DNA of 64,000 bases, from the NCBI GenBank assembly GCA_018401745.1, contig JAGYJY010000013.1, positions 62,001-126,000 on the forward strand, in the 5' to 3' direction. This DNA comes from Pirellulales bacterium (GTDB taxonomy: Bacteria > Planctomycetota > Planctomycetia > Pirellulales > UBA1268). Shown piece after piece: positions 62,001 to 64,000 of the stretch. Positions within the stretch are counted from its first letter, which is position 1. Each line of letters starts with the position of its first letter. Under the pieces are notes generated by a model. The model worked only from the letters and a program-made list of their open reading frames with translations. It made no database searches and was not told the DNA's origin. A program made the position numbers and the translations under genes.

Positions 62001-63707
62001 CTACCTGTCGCCGACGATCGGCTCAGCCCCTTCGCGGATGGCGAAGAGATGGCTCTTGTTGGCGATGTAGAGCGTGTCACCCACGGCGATCGGCGTCGAA
62101 TAGACGCTGTTGCCCATGTTGACCTCGGCGAGCAGGTTCATCTCGGGAGCGAGTTCGAAGATCGCAATGTCGCCATCTTCGTCGCCAATGTAGACCTTGC
62201 CGTCAGTGATCAACGGAGAGCCCCAGCTTGCCGCCAGCATGTCGAAGGCCCACAAGGGCTTGCCAGTCTTCACGTCGAGGCAGTGGAACAGCCCACTGAA
62301 GTCGGCCACAAACAGCAGGCCGTCTTGAATGGCCACCGTGCCGCAGGTGCGGTGCATGGTCTCCTCGAAGGAGAGATCACCGTCGCCGTCGGCGTCGAAG
62401 CCGGGGTAGTGCCAGACCGCGGCCGAGGCCGGATTGGGCCGTGCCACCTCGCCTTCCTCCTCGACCACCGCCTGCATACGACGGCGAGGGAGGGGCGTGT
62501 CTGGAGCGGAGAGGCTGACGGCGATCTCCGCGCTCACATCACCCCGCTTTGTGGGATCGATGCACCACAGATGACCGACTCCCTCACCATGCTCAGGGTC
62601 TTCACCGACGCCGATGTAGACCAGCCCTTCGTAGACCACCGGCGTGCCGATGATGTGGTTGCGGTCGGCCCGGCCACCGAGGGAATACTTCGACGCCTTG
62701 GGATTGCAGTCAAACTCCCAGAGCAGCTTGCTCTTGCCGTTCTCACCGCGGGCGTCGAAGCCATACACCCAGCCGTCACCACCTCCAAAGATCACCTGTG
62801 GCACGCCATCGATCTCGGCGTAGGCGGGGCTCGACCACTGGCCGTGGAGCACGTTCGTGCCCGGGGTGTCGTCGGCCCAGAGAAGACGCCCATCTCGCTT
62901 GTCGATGCAGAGAAAGCTCGGAGCGGTGGGGCTGGGCAGATTGATGTGGCCCTCGTCGACTCCATTGCTGGTGTTCACAAACAGGTAGTCGCCTGCGGCG
63001 GTCACGCTGCAAGAACACATGTTGTGCTGTGAGACGCCAAGCTCTTTCATCATGTTGAGCACCCACACCACATCCGCTTCACGTTCGTCGACCACGGCCT
63101 CGTCGGTGAAGGGGCCGTCATTCTCGCCATCGCGAAAGCCGGCGGTGTCGAGGCACTTCACCTCGCCGCGACTGCTGACATACCAGAGCCGGTCGCCCTC
63201 AACGAGCGGCGAGCAGCAGATGCCCTGCAGTGGCCAGTCGTGGACCCGGCCGGTCGGCAGCTTCTCGCTGGAGTCTTGCCAGAGAAACGATCCGTCTTCC
63301 TGCGAGAAAGCCAGCAGGCAGCCGAGATCAACGGTCGCGGGATACCGCTCGATGTAGCCGTGGCCGTTGTTGGTCCCCACGTAGACCTGTCCGCCGGCGA
63401 TGACCGGATTGCCATACGTCTGACTCCCGAGGGGAGCCGCCCAGAGCACGTTCGTGCTCGTGTCAGACTGCCACTCACCGGTGTCGTAGTCAAAGTCACC
63501 CGGCTCCCACTCGATCGGCACGTTGTTGGAGATGGGCGTGTTGTTGCGTGAGGGCGAGCCGCCCCATTGGTTCCATTCGGTCGTCACCGCGGTGTCGGGC
63601 TTTGCCGCAGCCGCTATCGAACAGCCCAGCAACATCACGCCAACAGCGGCGGCCAACAGACGCGGCCTCTGACACACGACTCTACCGATACGACGATTCA
63701 CGCTCAT
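62001..63707 (-). CDS. Secreted PQQ-like beta-propeller protein
   Basis: Protein of 568 residues. A signal peptide or lipoprotein leader (LLAAAVGVMLLGCSIAAAA) precedes at least six propeller blades with the repeated G-x-V-Y-V/I-G pattern (GGQVYVGTNNG, EGLVYIGVGEDPE, DGKVYIGDEDGD, GDTLYIANKSH). An EF-hand-like loop FDADGDGDLSFEE lies near residue 430. No catalytic PQQ-dehydrogenase residues were recognised, so a structural or binding role is likely. The start overlaps the preceding partial gene as ATGA. Confidence 0.87.
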   Translation of the reverse strand: MSVNRRIGRVVCQRPRLLAAAVGVMLLGCSIAAAAKPDTAVTTEWNQWGGSPSRNNTPISNNVPIEWEPGDFDYDTGEWQSDTSTNVLWAAPLGSQTYGNPVIAGGQVYVGTNNGHGYIERYPATVDLGCLLAFSQEDGSFLWQDSSEKLPTGRVHDWPLQGICCSPLVEGDRLWYVSSRGEVKCLDTAGFRDGENDGPFTDEAVVDEREADVVWVLNMMKELGVSQHNMCSCSVTAAGDYLFVNTSNGVDEGHINLPSPTAPSFLCIDKRDGRLLWADDTPGTNVLHGQWSSPAYAEIDGVPQVIFGGGDGWVYGFDARGENGKSKLLWEFDCNPKASKYSLGGRADRNHIIGTPVVYEGLVYIGVGEDPEHGEGVGHLWCIDPTKRGDVSAEIAVSLSAPDTPLPRRRMQAVVEEEGEVARPNPASAAVWHYPGFDADGDGDLSFEETMHRTCGTVAIQDGLLFVADFSGLFHCLDVKTGKPLWAFDMLAASWGSPLITDGKVYIGDEDGDIAIFELAPEMNLLAEVNMGNSVYSTPIAVGDTLYIANKSHLFAIREGAEPIVGDR

Positions 63708-64000
63708 CGCGATCCACTCCCTTCAGCATCAAGAGGTTCCACACGCACGTTGTCGATGGCGATCTCGGATTCCTTGGCGTTGCCAAAGAAGCCCGGGCTG
63801 CCCTGCAGGTTGCCAGCTTCATGTGTTCCCGAGATTGTCCATTCTTCTGGTTCCGCCTCGTCGCGAGGCCAGACCTTTCCACGCAGCACGGCGTCGGGTC
63901 CCTCATGGGTGGCCTCAAACCGCATGCGATACCAGCGGCCCGCTTCCCACGTGAACGGAATCGTCACGGAGAAGTGGGTGGCCACTTGTGGAGGCCAGGT
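63704..64000 (-). CDS. C-terminal part of a secreted protein coupled to the PQQ gene (5' end outside window)
   Basis: The last 98 codons of a gene that begins beyond base 64000. The fragment is a beta-rich, concanavalin-like domain end: FTWEAGRWYRMRFEATHEG, DAVLRGKVWPRDEAEPEEWTISG and ESEIAIDNVRVEPL. Such domains often end planctomycete PQQ or DUF1080-type proteins. The stop overlaps the start of the PQQ gene by four bases, so the two are translationally coupled. Confidence 0.75.
   Translation of the reverse strand, partial: TWPPQVATHFSVTIPFTWEAGRWYRMRFEATHEGPDAVLRGKVWPRDEAEPEEWTISGTHEAGNLQGSPGFFGNAKESEIAIDNVRVEPLDAEGSGSR

Overview
The window looks like a chromosomal stretch of a high-GC planctomycete, probably of the Pirellula type. 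The evidence is the family content: a PSD1/DUF1549/DUF1553 cytochrome-like protein beside a Tat-exported DUF1501 protein, a DUF1559 pseudopilin with an H-X9-DG motif, DUF1080 and SGNH proteins, PQQ-propeller proteins and a Cys-rich secreted repeat protein. LpxB shows a lipid A outer membrane, and a complete 14-subunit complex I shows respiration. No tRNA, rRNA, CRISPR array, transposase or phage gene was seen.

Layout. 1-2.5 kb: end of a Tat-exported Gfo/Idh oxidoreductase and a frameshifted metal P-type ATPase. 2.5-16.9 kb: clpC, a TPR membrane protein, thiE, the PSD1-DUF1501 pair, a repeat/hairpin island (11.0-11.56 kb), a TlpA-like lipoprotein, a coupled CYTH-MFS pair, a TRASH/YHS-like secreted protein, lpxB and a site-2 protease. 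17-33.4 kb: one minus-strand operon nuoABCDEFGHIJKLMN-mrp, tightly overlapped; mrp at its end suggests Fe-S delivery to complex I. 33.6-36.2 kb: an M20 peptidase, a Tyr-rich secreted protein and a metallo-beta-lactamase-fold enzyme.

36.4-48.4 kb is the most unusual part. Two coupled membrane GTPases converge on a seven-gene minus-strand run. That run encodes a small hydrophobic protein, a DUF5132-like membrane protein, an HMA-type P-type ATPase without a CPC motif, a catalytically dead paralogue of that ATPase, a two-helix membrane protein, an EcsC-family protein, and a second copy of the first small protein. I infer a metal-handling or membrane-remodelling system; ferrosome (fez) loci are the nearest concept I know, but this is not proven.

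48.6-64 kb: a Cys-rich CCEP-repeat secreted protein, a clear cobalamin riboswitch upstream of a pseudopilin gene, a methyltransferase, an ABM monooxygenase, trpG-moeA, thyX, a ferredoxin, a PII protein, secreted planctomycete proteins, and an operon of PQQ propeller, SGNH hydrolase and DUF1080 genes running off the window.

Quality warning: about a dozen single-base frameshifts break ten otherwise normal genes (P-ATPase, lpxB, nuoB, nuoM, M20, second GTPase, pseudo-ATPase, DUF1559, CAP-like, SGNH/DUF1080). Most lie in or beside short G/C runs, and single-base corrections restore full-length proteins, so sequencing or assembly error is likelier than decay. Such genes are given here as one CDS with the break noted.
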